Origin: Dermacentor variabilis
Lineage: Eukaryota > Arthropoda > Arachnida > Ixodida > Ixodidae
Direction of reading: 5' to 3'
Length of the DNA: 64,000 bases
NCBI RefSeq assembly: GCF_050947875.1
Contig: NC_134573.1
Span: 35,961,115-36,025,114, forward strand
Below are positions 1 through 9,751 of this stretch, in pieces. Positions within the stretch are counted from its first letter, which is position 1; every line of letters begins with the position of its first letter. Position numbers and translations under genes: made by a program. The notes beneath the pieces were generated by a model that made no database searches, was not told the DNA's origin, and worked only from the letters and a program-made list of their open reading frames with translations.

Positions 1-183
1 TCTTCTTCATTGGCTGGAGGATCGTGCCATCTTCTGGGCAAGTAATACTTTTGAAACTCGAAACAGAGGTGAGCACGACCACGCAAACAAGAGTTTGGGG
101 TAATAGTTCTTTTCAGGAAAAGACTATTACGTCAAACCCTTGCTTTGAGTTGTTAACAAATAGGACTTTGTGCTGCAATATCT
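1..183. other. Unassigned left edge
   Basis: I see no open frame with recognisable homology, no repeat ends and no RNA gene here. It is the flank upstream of the SINE. Confidence 0.4.
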
Positions 184-391
184 TAGCCGCCTGGTTAGTT
201 TAGATGGTAGAGCGGCTGGCCTAGAAAGTCGGTGGTCCCGGGTTCCAGCCCCGGACGAGGACGAATTTTCATCAACTGCCGTGCCTTCCTTTCGCGGAAC
301 CAGTATGGGATTCTTTTGTGGCAATTGGTACAATTAGGCGGATGTCTCGCTTTCTTTTGGTTATAATTTGATGTGTAGTACAAATCACTTA

Positions 392-392
<1 letters not shown>
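184..392 (+). mobile_element. tRNA-derived SINE (tick-like)
   Basis: The segment opens with a tRNA-like head. An A-box-like stretch lies at 192-207 (TGGTTAGTTTAGATGG) and a B-box-like stretch at 241-251 (GGTTCCAGCCC), in the spacing expected of an internal RNA polymerase III promoter. A non-tRNA body follows and runs into a CA microsatellite. The head resembles the tRNA-derived SINEs I know from ixodid ticks. Both boxes depart from consensus, so this looks like an old copy. I found no clear target-site duplication, and the 3' boundary at the microsatellite is approximate. Confidence 0.75.

Positions 393-459
<67 letters not shown>
393..459. repeat. (CA)n microsatellite
   Basis: An uninterrupted CA dinucleotide tract of about 33 units directly follows the SINE body. 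It may have grown from the SINE tail. It is expected to be length-polymorphic. Confidence 0.97.
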
Positions 460-462
<3 letters not shown>

Positions 463-751
463 AGCAAAAAAACCACGGCATAACGAAGAAAACCGTGAAC
501 GACAACGATAAACAAACCGGCCTCCGCCCACCATTTTAAACGCCAGGGCGCGCGGCACGCTTCTGCGCGACATATAAACCACTTTGAGCGGGCGCTCGAG
601 GTCGCGTTTTCGCAGGTTTGTTCCTCATAGCGCAGTCAATTTTTCTGTGCCAAAAGTACAAATTCGATTTTTTTTGGAGGTTTACCCTACCATACCCCCT
701 TAACCATGTTCCAGACTTTGGCCTCATCTGTATACGAGTTGATACTGGTGA
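460..751. other. Unassigned spacer
   Basis: I see no recognisable coding sequence or repeat end. If the RTE fragment at 752 had inserted cleanly into the I/Jockey LINE, the missing reverse-transcriptase part of that LINE should lie here on the minus strand. It does not, so a deletion or rearrangement is implied. Confidence 0.4.
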
Positions 752-1181
752 AGAAGTGTATAACAGCTGTGTCTTATCAGTAATCACTTACGGGGCAGAA
801 ACCTGGAGGCTTACGAAAAGGGCTCTACTCAAATTGAGGACGACGCAACTAGCTATGCAGAGAATAATGGTAGGTGTAACGTTAAGGGATAGGAAAAGAG
901 GAGATTGGGTGAGGGAACAAACGCGAGTTAATGACATCTTAGCTGAAATCAAGAAAAAGAAATGGGCATGGGCAGGACACGTAATGAGGAGGGAAGATAA
1001 CTGATGGTCATTAAGGGTTACGGACTGGATTCCAAGGGAAGGGAAGCGTAGCAGGGGGCGGCAGAAAGTTAGGTGGGCGGATGAGATTAGGAAGTTTGCA
1101 GGAACAACATGGCCACAATTAGTACATGATCAGGGTAGTTGGAGAATAATGGGAGAGGTGTTTGCCCTGCAGTGGGCGTAA
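752..1181 (+). pseudogene. RTE-type LINE, C-terminal end of the RT polyprotein, broken
   Basis: The frame encodes the C-terminal part of an endonuclease/reverse-transcriptase of the RTE kind. Typical blocks are an ITYGAETW segment near 780, a downstream KWAWAGHVMRRED block, a GRQKVRWADEI block, and the terminal WRIMGEVFALQWA before a stop at 1179-1181. An in-frame TGA at 1002-1004 sits where family members usually carry Arg between Asn and Trp, so a CGA-to-TGA change at a CpG is likely. The RT catalytic core is absent. This is the usual 5'-truncated outcome of target-primed reverse transcription. A TGA-repeat tail follows. Confidence 0.85.
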
Positions 1182-1187
1182 CCAGGC

Positions 1188-1204
1188 TGATGATGATGAT
1201 GATG
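1188..1204 (+). repeat. (TGA)n tail of the RTE fragment
   Basis: Several TGA units follow the RTE stop codon within a few bases. RTE elements typically end in short simple repeats rather than poly(A). The tail directly abuts minus-strand coding sequence of the neighbouring LINE, which fixes the junction near 1205. Confidence 0.8.
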
Positions 1205-2245
1205 GTGACTCGATAAATACTTCTGCCAACTCTCCCTTCTGGTCTTTCGGCGGGTTCTCCTCCCTTGGGACTTTACTTTCTCTTAATTCATAAGATTCTG
1301 TGCATTGGGAGACGCGCGTAGCAACCGCCACGATTTATTCTGTTTTTTACGAGCAATCCTACATTCGTAGTCCACCACGGGACACGCCGTTTGCATGTCA
1401 AGCCATTTACTTCTGATATGCATTTCGATGCGGCTTCTATAATGAAGGCTGCAAAATACAGCACAGCAGCATCAATTCCTATAAAAGACATGTAATTCCA
1501 TGAGATACTAGTGAGATTTCGGAATTTCTCCCAGTCGGCTGCATCAATTTTTCACTTAGCAGCGTGTGGTGGGTATTCGTTTTCTTCATATGTTCTTAGC
1601 AATATGGGGAAGTGGTCGCTCCCGTAAGGATTGCTGGTAACTTCCCATTCAAGTTCAGGCAGTGTAGACGGGGAAACTATGCTGAGGTCAATTGAAGAAA
1701 ATGTTCTGTTGGCAATACAGTAATATGTGGGTTCCTTCTTATTGAGAAGGCACACACCAGAAGAGAAAGGGAACTGTTCAACAAGACGACCGCGCGCGTT
1801 TATACGAGAGTCACCTCACAGGCAGCTGTGCGCATTGAAAGCGCCAAGAACAACATAAGTTTCTGGCAATTCATCTATAAAGGACTGAAATTCATGTTTA
1901 TTCAGTTTGTAATGGGGAGGGGGGTATGTAAAGCGTGCAAACAGTGATAAGTTTCTTTAGGAGAACAACTCGAACCGCCACTGCTTCAAGGGCCATTCGT
2001 AGCTGTAAACGTTTGCACGATGTGCTTTTTTGCATTACAATGGCAACACCGCCCGATGATGCGATAGTATCATCGCGATCTTTGCTAAAAGTAACATACT
2101 GTCGAAGAAAGTTTGTGCATTTTGATTTTAATTGTGTTTCCTGTAAACACAGCACTTTTGGATAGTGTTTGTGGATAAATTCCTGCACATTATCAAGGTT
2201 TCTAAGAAGACCTCTGACATTCCATTGAATGATTTGTGTATCCAT
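1205..2245 (-). pseudogene. LINE ORF2, endonuclease part only, broken
   Basis: Translation from the ATG at 2245 gives an apurinic-type endonuclease: IIQWNVRGL near the start, a CLQETQL block, and a GSDHFPI block near 1605. A frameshift near 1910 and a TGA in the following block interrupt it. The usual metal-binding GDFNAH reads GAFNAH, so the Asp is lost. After the endonuclease, the linker continues to about 1207 with another stop near 1295, then is cut off at the RTE tail. No reverse-transcriptase motif remains. This copy cannot mobilise itself. Confidence 0.78.
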
Positions 2246-2291
2246 ATTTAAAGTAAATTGGTGCTGTGTGTACGGAAACGGAAATGATGCC

Positions 2292-3617
2292 TTAGAATAT
2301 GGAGCTCTTTCCAGGCCCTGTAACGGGTATTTTGCCCTTTTTGGAGCGTTCGAGGTAGCCTCGCCGCCCCTTAGGCACTTGGTGCGCCGTGAGGATAGGT
2401 GTATTCTCCATTGCCTCTTGTGAGGCGCCGGACACGCACTCTTCCGAGCGAGAACTTTTCCGAGAGAGTCCCGCCTCGAAAGGCAAGGCCCCTACACCCA
2501 CCAGCCCGGAGGTGGATGAGGTTCCCTGAGGGATTTGGCTGCGCCGGCTGTTGCCAGTGCTGGAAGGGGCCGGGGAGGTTTGGGCCGCCTAGGCTGCGCC
2601 CACCTTCGGGGTCGATGGTCCCTTCTGCTGGGTTGATGTAGCAGCGCTAGCTGCAACCGCCACGGGGGCAGATGGCGTAACTGCCGACTCACTGCTTGTG
2701 GGTCGGACAGCCGCCGGACGCCGTTGTGACGCTGCCCCCTGATGCATCACATCGTCAAAGCGGCTCTTAGACAGGTATGACGCCCGCCTGCGTGCCTCCT
2801 TGAAAGATATGTTGTCTTTGACTTTGACTTTCACAATTCCTTTTTCTCTTTTCCGAGATGGGCAGGAGCGCGAGTATGCGGCATGCACGCCATCACAATT
2901 GACAGAATGTGGAGTGTTCTGGAAGATTTCAGAGGAATGTTCATTGTTACTGCACTTGGCACATGTCAGCCGGCCTCGACAGTTCTGTGAACTGTGGCCG
3001 AACCTTTGGCACTTAAAGCATGTAAGAGGATTGGACACGTATGGCCTAACAAGAAGTTTGATATAACCGGCCTCGATGGATTCGGGAAGGACACTTGAGC
3101 CGAAGGTGAGTATCAGCTGCTTCGTCTTGATCTCTTTACTATCTCGCCTCATCCTAATTTCTTTAACATTTATGACATTCTGTTCACTGAAGCCCCCCAA
3201 GAGTTCAGCTTCAGTGAGCTCTAGCAGGACGTCGTCCGAGACAACGCCGCGGGTGGTGTTTATAGTGCGGTGCGGTTACTGTTACTTGGGTCTCCCCAGA
3301 TGGCACAAATTTCAAAAGTTTCTCATACTGATTTTGATCTTGGGCTCCAAAAGGAGATCACCGCTTGGCATTCTCGACCCCTTATATCCTGTACCAAAAA
3401 CTTCAGTGAAAGACTTGGACATAAGGAACGGTGAAATGGTTCGCACTAGTTTGTCTGGTTTTTCTGAGTGAATTACGTGGAATGGAGGGAAATTGTAGAC
3501 TTGTCCGAAAAACTGAAAGACATCTTCGGTGCACCTTCGTTTTTGAGGGCTATCAGGTAGTTTAGGAAAAGGATTTTCCATAAGTATAGTTGGGTTTCCG
3601 GCCGCGACGCCAACCAC
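2292..3617 (-). pseudogene. LINE ORF1 (Gag-like, zinc knuckles), broken
   Basis: This is the nucleic-acid-binding ORF1 protein of the I/Jockey-type LINE, starting at the ATG at 3617. The N-terminal part contains a FPPFHVIHSEKPDKLVRTIS block. A CCHC knuckle (CFKCQRFGHSSQNC) and a second cysteine-rich unit (CAKCSNNEHSS) lie near 2990-3060, followed by a basic, low-complexity C-terminus ending at 2292. About 60 bases around 3262-3325 read in another frame, so two nearly compensating indels are present. An in-frame TAG lies at 2589-2591. The ORF would be roughly 440 codons if open, typical for this protein type. It is not functional as it stands. Confidence 0.8.
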
Positions 3618-4403
3618 CCACCATGGAGCCCAACAAAGGGACGTAACAGAAGTTTCTGCAAGAGAAACCCTGCCAACGCCAGCCGTACATCGCTGCTATA
3701 ATCAAATACAGCATAACCAAGGCTGGCTAGCCACACACGGTTAACGCTTGCTGCCGGGAAACTAGGAAATGAGGAGAAGTGAGGAGAAGACAGTAAAGAT
3801 GGAAAAGTGGGAGAGAAAGGCGAAGATTGGAGAGGAGGACAGGAAAAGGCGACTGCCGATTTCTTCCGGGTGGGTCAGTCTGGAGGTGCCGCCTATGTGA
3901 AGCAGAGGCCAAAGAGGTGTGTCGCCTCCGCCGGGGGGGCCTTAAAGGTCCGAACAGCCGGCCTCGGCTCAACCCCCACGATGTCCCTTTCCTCAGACAC
4001 GGCTAAGCCGCGCACGGCTGCACGCGGGAGGGTCAAACTCTCGTGTGTTCGGGTACGTGGTGTCGCAACACACCAAACGCCTGCTGATGCAGGCCCCTTT
4101 GCGGGGGAAGAGGAAGGAACGGAAAGCGTGATGATGTGTACAAGTTGCAGGAGCAGGGCGCAAAATCGTTTTGACTTTATCTATGCGGGATATACATCCG
4201 GATAAAAAGAATCGAGGTGCACGAGCACTTGTAACCGCGACGCAGCGTGCGTGGTACGCGTGCAGGTGGGGAGGTAATCTGTCTCATCGACGTCGGGAGC
4301 CCCACACGCGCAACCATCGGAGACGCTGAGATGTAAACGATGAAGATGGTAAGGAAAATGTCCACGCCCGTGAAAAAGGAGTTAACAGACGGTTCGGGGG
4401 GAA

Positions 4404-4942
4404 TTAGGACGGGATGACATATACACTACGGACCCAGTTGTAGGCGCCGGTATCTTTGCCCTCGCGCTGCCAGTAGGAGCACCATTGAGGAAGTGAGGTG
4501 TTACATAATCTAGTCCTGACCGACCGTATGGAAGCGAGGCAGGAGCGAACGAGACCGGCGGTCGCCGCTGATGACGCGGCCGCATCTGCCGTTTCCTTGC
4601 CCACCACGCCCCGGTGGCCAGGGACGTGGAAAAGAAGATCGTTTGGCCCGCAAGTTTTGCCGCGAGCGCAGTACTTGCTGGAACTTCCAGGTGGGTTCAT
4701 CCCGTACACGAATACGCGAAATTGCCGTCAAAATGGACAGACAATCTGTGTATAGGTGTACCAGAACAGCTCCGCGCAAGTGAAGAATAAAATACAGAGC
4801 TACCGCAAAAGCGATGGACTCTGCGCTGTACGCGCTGCTGGCGTTCTGGACCCTAAACTAGCGCACTACGAGGAGGCGGCCCCGCAGGTCGAATGCCACA
4901 CACGCCCCATCCGCCGTGACGCCAGTGTAGGTGCCGTCGGTT
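4404..4942 (-). pseudogene. R1-like LINE RNase H domain, broken
   Basis: Downstream of the SINE the minus strand continues with an RNase H-like domain: a YTDGT start near 4940, a VHLYTDCLSILTAI block near 4745, and a HVPGHRGVVGKETADAAAS block near 4615. These carry the first Asp, second Asp and His-containing motifs of the domain. A stop near 4855 and a frame change near 4700 disable it. Location and order show that it belongs to the same LINE as the RT at 5196-7142. Confidence 0.75.
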
Positions 4943-4953
4943 TACAGATGGTA

Positions 4954-5184
4954 AGAATTAAATTATGGGGTTTTACGTGCCAAAACTACTTTCTGATTAT
5001 GAGGCACGCCGTAGTGGGGGACTCCGGAAATTTGGACCCCCTAGGGTTCTTTAACGTGCACCTAAATCTATGGGCACGGGTGTTTTCGCCCCCATAGAAA
5101 TGCGGCCGCCGTGGCCGGGATTCGATCCCGCGACCTCGTGCTCAACAGCCCAACACCATAGCCACTGAGCAACCACGGCGGGTG
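4954..5184 (-). mobile_element. tRNA-derived SINE (Ruka-like) with an 11-bp TSD
   Basis: The minus strand has an A box (TGGTTGCTCAGTGG, complement of 5162-5175) and a B box (GGATCGAATCC, complement of 5118-5128). A body of about 150 bp follows, ending in ...CCCCATAATTTAATTCT. The exact 11-bp sequence TACAGATGGTA flanks it at 4943-4953 and 5185-5195, defining the insertion to the base. It interrupts the R1-like LINE between RT and RNase H. The sequence agrees with my memory of an abundant tRNA-derived SINE of ixodid ticks (Ruka type). The name is from memory; the TSD is seen directly. Confidence 0.93.
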
Positions 5185-5195
5185 TACAGATGGTA

Positions 5196-7142
5196 GGCCG
5201 GCAAGGGGGAAAGCATCGGAGCCTGGGCGGGCGTCGAGCGCGTGAATAAAAAGCAACAAGCTGTGCGCGGGTGATGCGACCACTGGTCAAAGGGACGCGC
5301 TATGGAGGTCAGGTGGAAGGTGTCCTGGCCATAATGAGTTATTTGGAGGAGTGTGAAGATGGAGAATGCCGCCACCAATCTATCAAACTCCACATTCAAG
5401 GGTGGACAGTTCGCAAGTATATGTAATGCCGTGGTGCACGTGGTGAAACACGCGCCGGTCAAAGCTACGAGGATGGAGCGCTGGACAGATAACACTCGGC
5501 TGGTCAAGTACGACGATGGAAAAGCCGGCCACCACAACAGAGACGCGTATACAGTCCCAGAAAGCAGAACCTGTGTATACAGATGCCGTATAATCACGGG
5601 ACGCAGCAAGAAGTGTGTGCGTACAAACTTGAGAGATCCCGCTACCAATACGTTGGCGTTGGTCTTAATAAAGTCAACATGGCCATGCAAATTGAGTTTA
5701 TCGTGAAAGACCACGCCGATAATTTTATTATGGTCTTTGGGGTTTAGGTAAGCGCCGTCCAAACGAATGGATAGACGCCGTTTAGAAGTGCCAATGTGCA
5801 TATTGTTGAAGGAGACGAAATAATACTTTTGATGACTAATTTTGACCTTGCTTTGTCGGGCCCAATTGCAAACCAAGGTGAGTACGGATTCTGCGAGAGC
5901 CTGCAATTGCAAGCACGACGAACCGGAAACGAGTGTAATTGTGTCGTCAGCATATGCCTGGGAGTGAACCCCTTGTGGAAGTGGGAGGTCTAGCAGGGAA
6001 TACATCACTAAATTCCATAGCAAGGGGCTAGTTGGCGATCTCTGGGGACTTCCAGTGGACTTCCCGCGGCTGCACGAAACAGGACTCGGTGGTCCTTCAG
6101 GAAGGATTGGAGGAAGTTATAAAGATTCTCAGGGCAGCGATGCTGCCGCAGAAGAAACAAGACAGAATCGTGCCACACGCTGTCGAACGCGCCGGTGAAG
6201 TCGAGAGAAATCAATAGCGTTGGTGTCTCAGCTGCTTTGAGCACGCTTTGAGCGTATAGAGGGCCAGAGGGGCGCTCCGCGCATGCGTAATGCCGAATTG
6301 ATGGGCGTGGAGTAAGTTGTGTGAATCTAAGAAAAAACAATAGAGCCGGGAATTTAGAAGGCGTTCTAATATCTTGCTAAAGAGAGAGTTGATTACAGAA
6401 GGTAGGTGAGGGGGACGACTGGATTTGGGAATGAAAGTGATTCGACCGACCTTCCACAGGGACGGAAAGTGGACCAAACGAAGGGCAGGATTAAAGACGT
6501 CGAAAAAGAAACGTGGTTGTAACCGGTACAAATTTCGCACGAACATGGCGCTGAGCCCATCCAACCCTGGCGCCGACTGCGGATGCCCCCGGTAGGCCAC
6601 GCGCTCAATCTCTGTCTCTATAAAATGGTAGTCAGCCCGCACCTCCGAATAGGGACACCGCCCTACCCGAATGCGATGATGGCAGTCGCTGTCAGCTGTA
6701 GGGTCATCCGCGGCTACATGTGTTGTTTATTAAAGGGCCGCAGAGTCTAAGACGGACGAGGTGCAAATGCTGTCTGGACCCTCTAGCGGAGGAAGAGTTA
6801 ACACGGATGGTAGTTTTCAAAGGCAATCCTGAAAGGTGCGCCAAATAGTGTTAGTGCCGTGATGTCCCGGCATATCGCCCGATCTGCCGCAGCGTTCGCT
6901 TGCCGGATATTGCGCTTGTAAACCGCATAGGCGGCGGCATACTGGCCGCGAAAGATCTCGCGCATGGTGGAATCACGCGCGCGCTGGAACCGACGTCTCA
7001 TCGCGCGCACCGTGACGCGCTCGTCCTGCAATTGAGGCGACCACCAAGACAGCGTGGACGGACCTTGTTTGACCCTTCTAAGGTGACGTCTGCATGAGGT
7101 GCTATATAGAGAGCAGAAACCTGTTAGCACCATTTCGAGCAT
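5196..7142 (-). pseudogene. R1-like LINE reverse transcriptase, broken
   Basis: RT blocks appear in order in different frames. Near 6570 is SAPGLDGLSAMFVRN, then FIPKSSRPPHLPSVINSLF near 6400, LLISLDFTGAFDSVWHD near 6215, and the catalytic YADD box near 5945 within SQAYADDTITLVSG. The thumb and connection region runs to about 5196, where the SINE interrupts it. At least three frame changes separate these blocks. The YADD box itself is intact. The RNase H domain continues on the other side of the SINE. Confidence 0.8.
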
Positions 7143-7154
7143 GACAGGTGATGA

Positions 7155-7930
7155 CTAGTGACAGCGGGAAACGCCGTGGAACCAGTGATGGTCCCGGAGG
7201 CACTCTAACATTTGTCCATGCGCAAAATTCGTAAGACGACGTACCGGGGCCGACGTTGCAGCGAAAAGGGTGAATTCTATATATCTGTCATCCGACAACG
7301 TCTCCTCCTCGGATACGGAACAACGATCTCTCCTCTCTGTTAAGGGACAGGATACGAGCGAAACGTCGATCCACGATCGAGCATGAGGAGTCTTGAAAGT
7401 TGCGTGCGTATCGGAATAATTGAGAATGTGTAATTCATTCGCGCAAGCGAATTGCATTAGTTGCGATCCCCGAACATCGCTGACATCGGCCCCCCCCCCC
7501 CCCCCCCAGGCATGCTTGGCATCGAAATCGCCACCTCAGACGAAGGTTTGGGTGAAGTGCCGGGAGAATACTTCACTCAATTCATCCAAAAATGGACCGA
7601 GCGGACCATGCGGTGGCGCATAGACTGCCACATCACGAACGCCCGTCCGGCACGTTCGCAGCGGAGTGCGATGATCAACTGGGACACGTGGACAGGAAAG
7701 AGGCCAAAGTCAGCGGCCGGCGCCAGCAAGACGACGCGCGGGTGCTCCGAAACATGAAATGTAACGATGGAGCGGGGCAAATTCGGGATGTGATCGTCGC
7801 GCGTATGTGGGTCAGACCCCAGCGCGAAACTGAATTCGCCCGCTATCATACACTCCGCGAGCAACTTGGTGGCAACGCGTGCGCAGGCGAGATTCGCCTG
7901 GATGAATTTGATTGGCGTTTCGCTGGCCAT
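7155..7930 (-). pseudogene. R1-like LINE endonuclease domain, broken
   Basis: The ATG at 7930 (MASETPIKFIQANL) opens an endonuclease-like frame with a conserved VTFHVSEHPRVVLLA block and a VSQLIIALRCERAGRAFV block. The frame is lost around 7577 and resumes after a run of C at 7490-7507, with a HARSWIDVSLVS block near 7365. The last motif reads SDDRYI where family members have SDHRYI, so the catalytic His is replaced. Indels around the C run have destroyed the GDFN region. The domain is dead. Confidence 0.75.
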
Positions 7931-8150
7931 GGCTGATGAGCTGATTTCTTACGCCGAGAATTTTGCCTGCACACCGCCGGCGCAACACGTAGCGCTGTCG
8001 GAGGGACCAAAACCTCGCACGCGAAAACGCCACCAGCAGCGGAAATAAAGTAGTAGAGGAGGGTAGCGTAGACGAGCAGGAGTAGTCCGCCGGGAACCGG
8101 CCAACCGCACTATTTGGCCGTGCCCCTGCAACTGTCTGGCACTGCATGCG

Positions 8151-9111
8151 TTGGAAGAAATGGTGAGGTGAAAGAAAAAAGGACGCGGAAAAGTGTAGAC
8201 AGGGCCTACACAGAGGTACGCATAGAAGGAAATAAGCGCGTTACACGTGCATGAAGTGCCAGGAAACAGGGCGGAACGGAGAAAAGGTTAGGCTGGTGAG
8301 AGGTGATACGACGTGCTTAAGTCGGTGATGAAAGCGCGGCGGCCCCGCACCCGCCCGCGACGGTCTCTCGCGCACGCAAAAGCCGCTGACCGCCGCGGAC
8401 GGACCGGAGCCACCGCGCTGCGACAGAGCGACGGTGGGACGGAGACTATCCGTAGTCCGTGCGCACACGCAGCCGCGCCATAGAGTAACATCACAGAACA
8501 ACTATACAAACTTAGATAAGGGAAACTGTACCTTCCACAGTGCAACAGAAATAAGCGTAGCGGTGGCGCCGTGAACTAAAGTATGCGACCAAAGATGGCG
8601 CTGTACTACAGGAAACGGGGTTTTGCACAGTGTGGCGTATACGGCCGCTTTACTGGGTTACTGGCTGCTGCGCCTCGATTGTGCTCCCGCCACTTTGGTT
8701 GCTGTGTGGCAAACGTAGCGCCTACATATATAAATATATGTAGCGCTGAGTCATCGAGTTAAGGCACACTCTGAACTGACTTTTGAGGGCATCCCGAGCG
8801 GTTTTTCGTTTATTACGCCGCCGTTACCCCGAGTTGAGCCGCCGCACTCCAGCTGTTGCATTTCGTGTAGGGCTACTGACCGAAGGCGGTTTCCAGGTGG
8901 CACGACGGCCTCGACTGGAATAAACGCACATGACACCAAAGATTGAGTAAGCTTGAAAATATTTTATTTGCATTTTACAAGTACAACAAAAAGCACACGT
9001 GTACGCATCAACACAAACAAACGCAGTTACATAGTCTAGAACATAGTCAAGAAATGGCTCATTTATAAGGGTAGCACAAACGCACAAGAAAGACCTAAGC
9101 TACAAAACGTA
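8151..9111. other. Unassigned intergenic stretch
   Basis: No domain-bearing frame is visible. 8330-8490 is GC-rich and 8700-9110 is AT-richer. A near-perfect palindrome lies at 8717-8747, with arms AGCGC(C)TACATATAT and ATATATGTAGCGCT. The words TATGCGACCAAA and GCGCCTCGATTG recur near 8583/8675 and 13187/13230, a faint hint of an old dispersed repeat. Confidence 0.4.
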
Positions 9112-9550
9112 CAGTCGCGATCAATTTGAAGGTGATCGCTCGAGCGGCGACCACAACTAGGAGCAGCGCCACGTTACGTCATCACCGTCGGTCGAGAGCG
9201 AAACATCGGATAGCTCCCCCACTCTCTCTTTTGGGGCTCCCTGAAAAGCTGTCACTCCCGTCACCGTTCACGGCATAACCTGCGAATTCATTTCGATTGC
9301 GTTATGAGCTTTTGCACAGAGGCGTCATTGTTAGTCAAGATATGCCTGGGGAAGCGACGCACAGAGATCATTGCCATGAAAGGGAAACAAGCACAAAAAT
9401 GTGGCGAGTTGGTTTTGGGGGTGATGATTGCAGCCTGGAAGAGGATAATAGGGGAGAAGGCAGCGCAATTTTTATCTTCGCAGTTCCGAAATCGGCCGCT
9501 ATGCTGCTTGGTCGATGCTGGCGCGATCACCTTCAAGTTGATCGCGACTG
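9112..9550. mobile_element. Tc1/mariner-type MITE
   Basis: Inverted ends of 28 bp lie at 9112-9139 and 9523-9550, beginning CAGTCGCGATCAA and differing at one position. Weaker similarity continues another 15-20 bp inward. Both ends are flanked by TA (9110-9111 and 9551-9552), the target duplication of the Tc1/mariner superfamily, and CAGT is a common start for those elements. The 439-bp length and absence of a transposase indicate a non-autonomous element. The family name is unknown to me. Confidence 0.82.
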
Positions 9551-9570
9551 TACGGTAGGCTGCTAAGTAT

Positions 9571-9716
9571 TGTTACGTGTAGCTGACGTACGAGTCTACA
9601 ATATATTTACACGTAGACAAGCGGTGGCAATGATGGCGACGCTATATCAAGCGGTGGCCACGTCGTCTTCCTTCTCCTCAGTGCAGCCACACTGTGGCGG
9701 CTGTTCCGTAGCATCA
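9571..9716 (-). mobile_element. 3' LTR of Ty3/gypsy element 1 (146 bp)
   Basis: On the minus strand the segment begins TGATGCTACGG and ends CGTAACA, the TG...CA form of an LTR, and lies just downstream of a gypsy pol frame. A purine run (GGGGG) immediately precedes it, consistent with a polypurine tract. The LTR is short, as is that of the second gypsy element at 57907-58058. The 5' LTR is not in the window. Confidence 0.7.
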
Positions 9717-9751
9717 CCCCCGGCAGTAGAAGCGCCGTCCCGGTGCTTAAT

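Larger units (their letters stand above)
1205..4118 (-). mobile_element. I/Jockey-superfamily LINE, 3' part missing
   Basis: The element reads 5' to 3' on the minus strand. It has a 5' UTR at about 3618-4118, ORF1 (3617 to 2292) and the endonuclease part of ORF2 (2245 to about 1205). The reverse transcriptase and 3' UTR are missing. Loss of the 3' end is not a normal LINE truncation, so it points to a later deletion or rearrangement at the RTE junction near 1205. The 5' limit near 4118 is approximate, set by where the tail of the next LINE seems to end. Both ORFs carry disabling changes. Confidence 0.8.
4119..8150 (-). mobile_element. R1-like LINE, degenerate, with a SINE insertion
   Basis: Endonuclease, reverse transcriptase and RNase H follow each other on the minus strand from about 8150 down to 4400, with a presumed 3' UTR at 4119-4400. 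The endonuclease starts near 7930 with a FIQANLACARVAT block, typical of R1-group elements. At 8110-8150 a fragment with Cys-x2-Cys and Gly-His in a shifted frame may be the last zinc knuckle of ORF1, suggesting 5' truncation there. The element is interrupted at 4954-5184 by a SINE and contains an 18-base C run at 7490-7507. The R1 versus LOA assignment is uncertain because the tree cannot be computed here. Confidence 0.75.

Noticed and set aside
192..251. tRNA gene near the left edge
   Set aside because: The A and B boxes are present but both depart from consensus, acceptor and T stems do not pair as in a tRNA, and a SINE body follows.
385..582. Cys/Val dipeptide-repeat proteins
   Set aside because: They are translations of the CA microsatellite in different frames.
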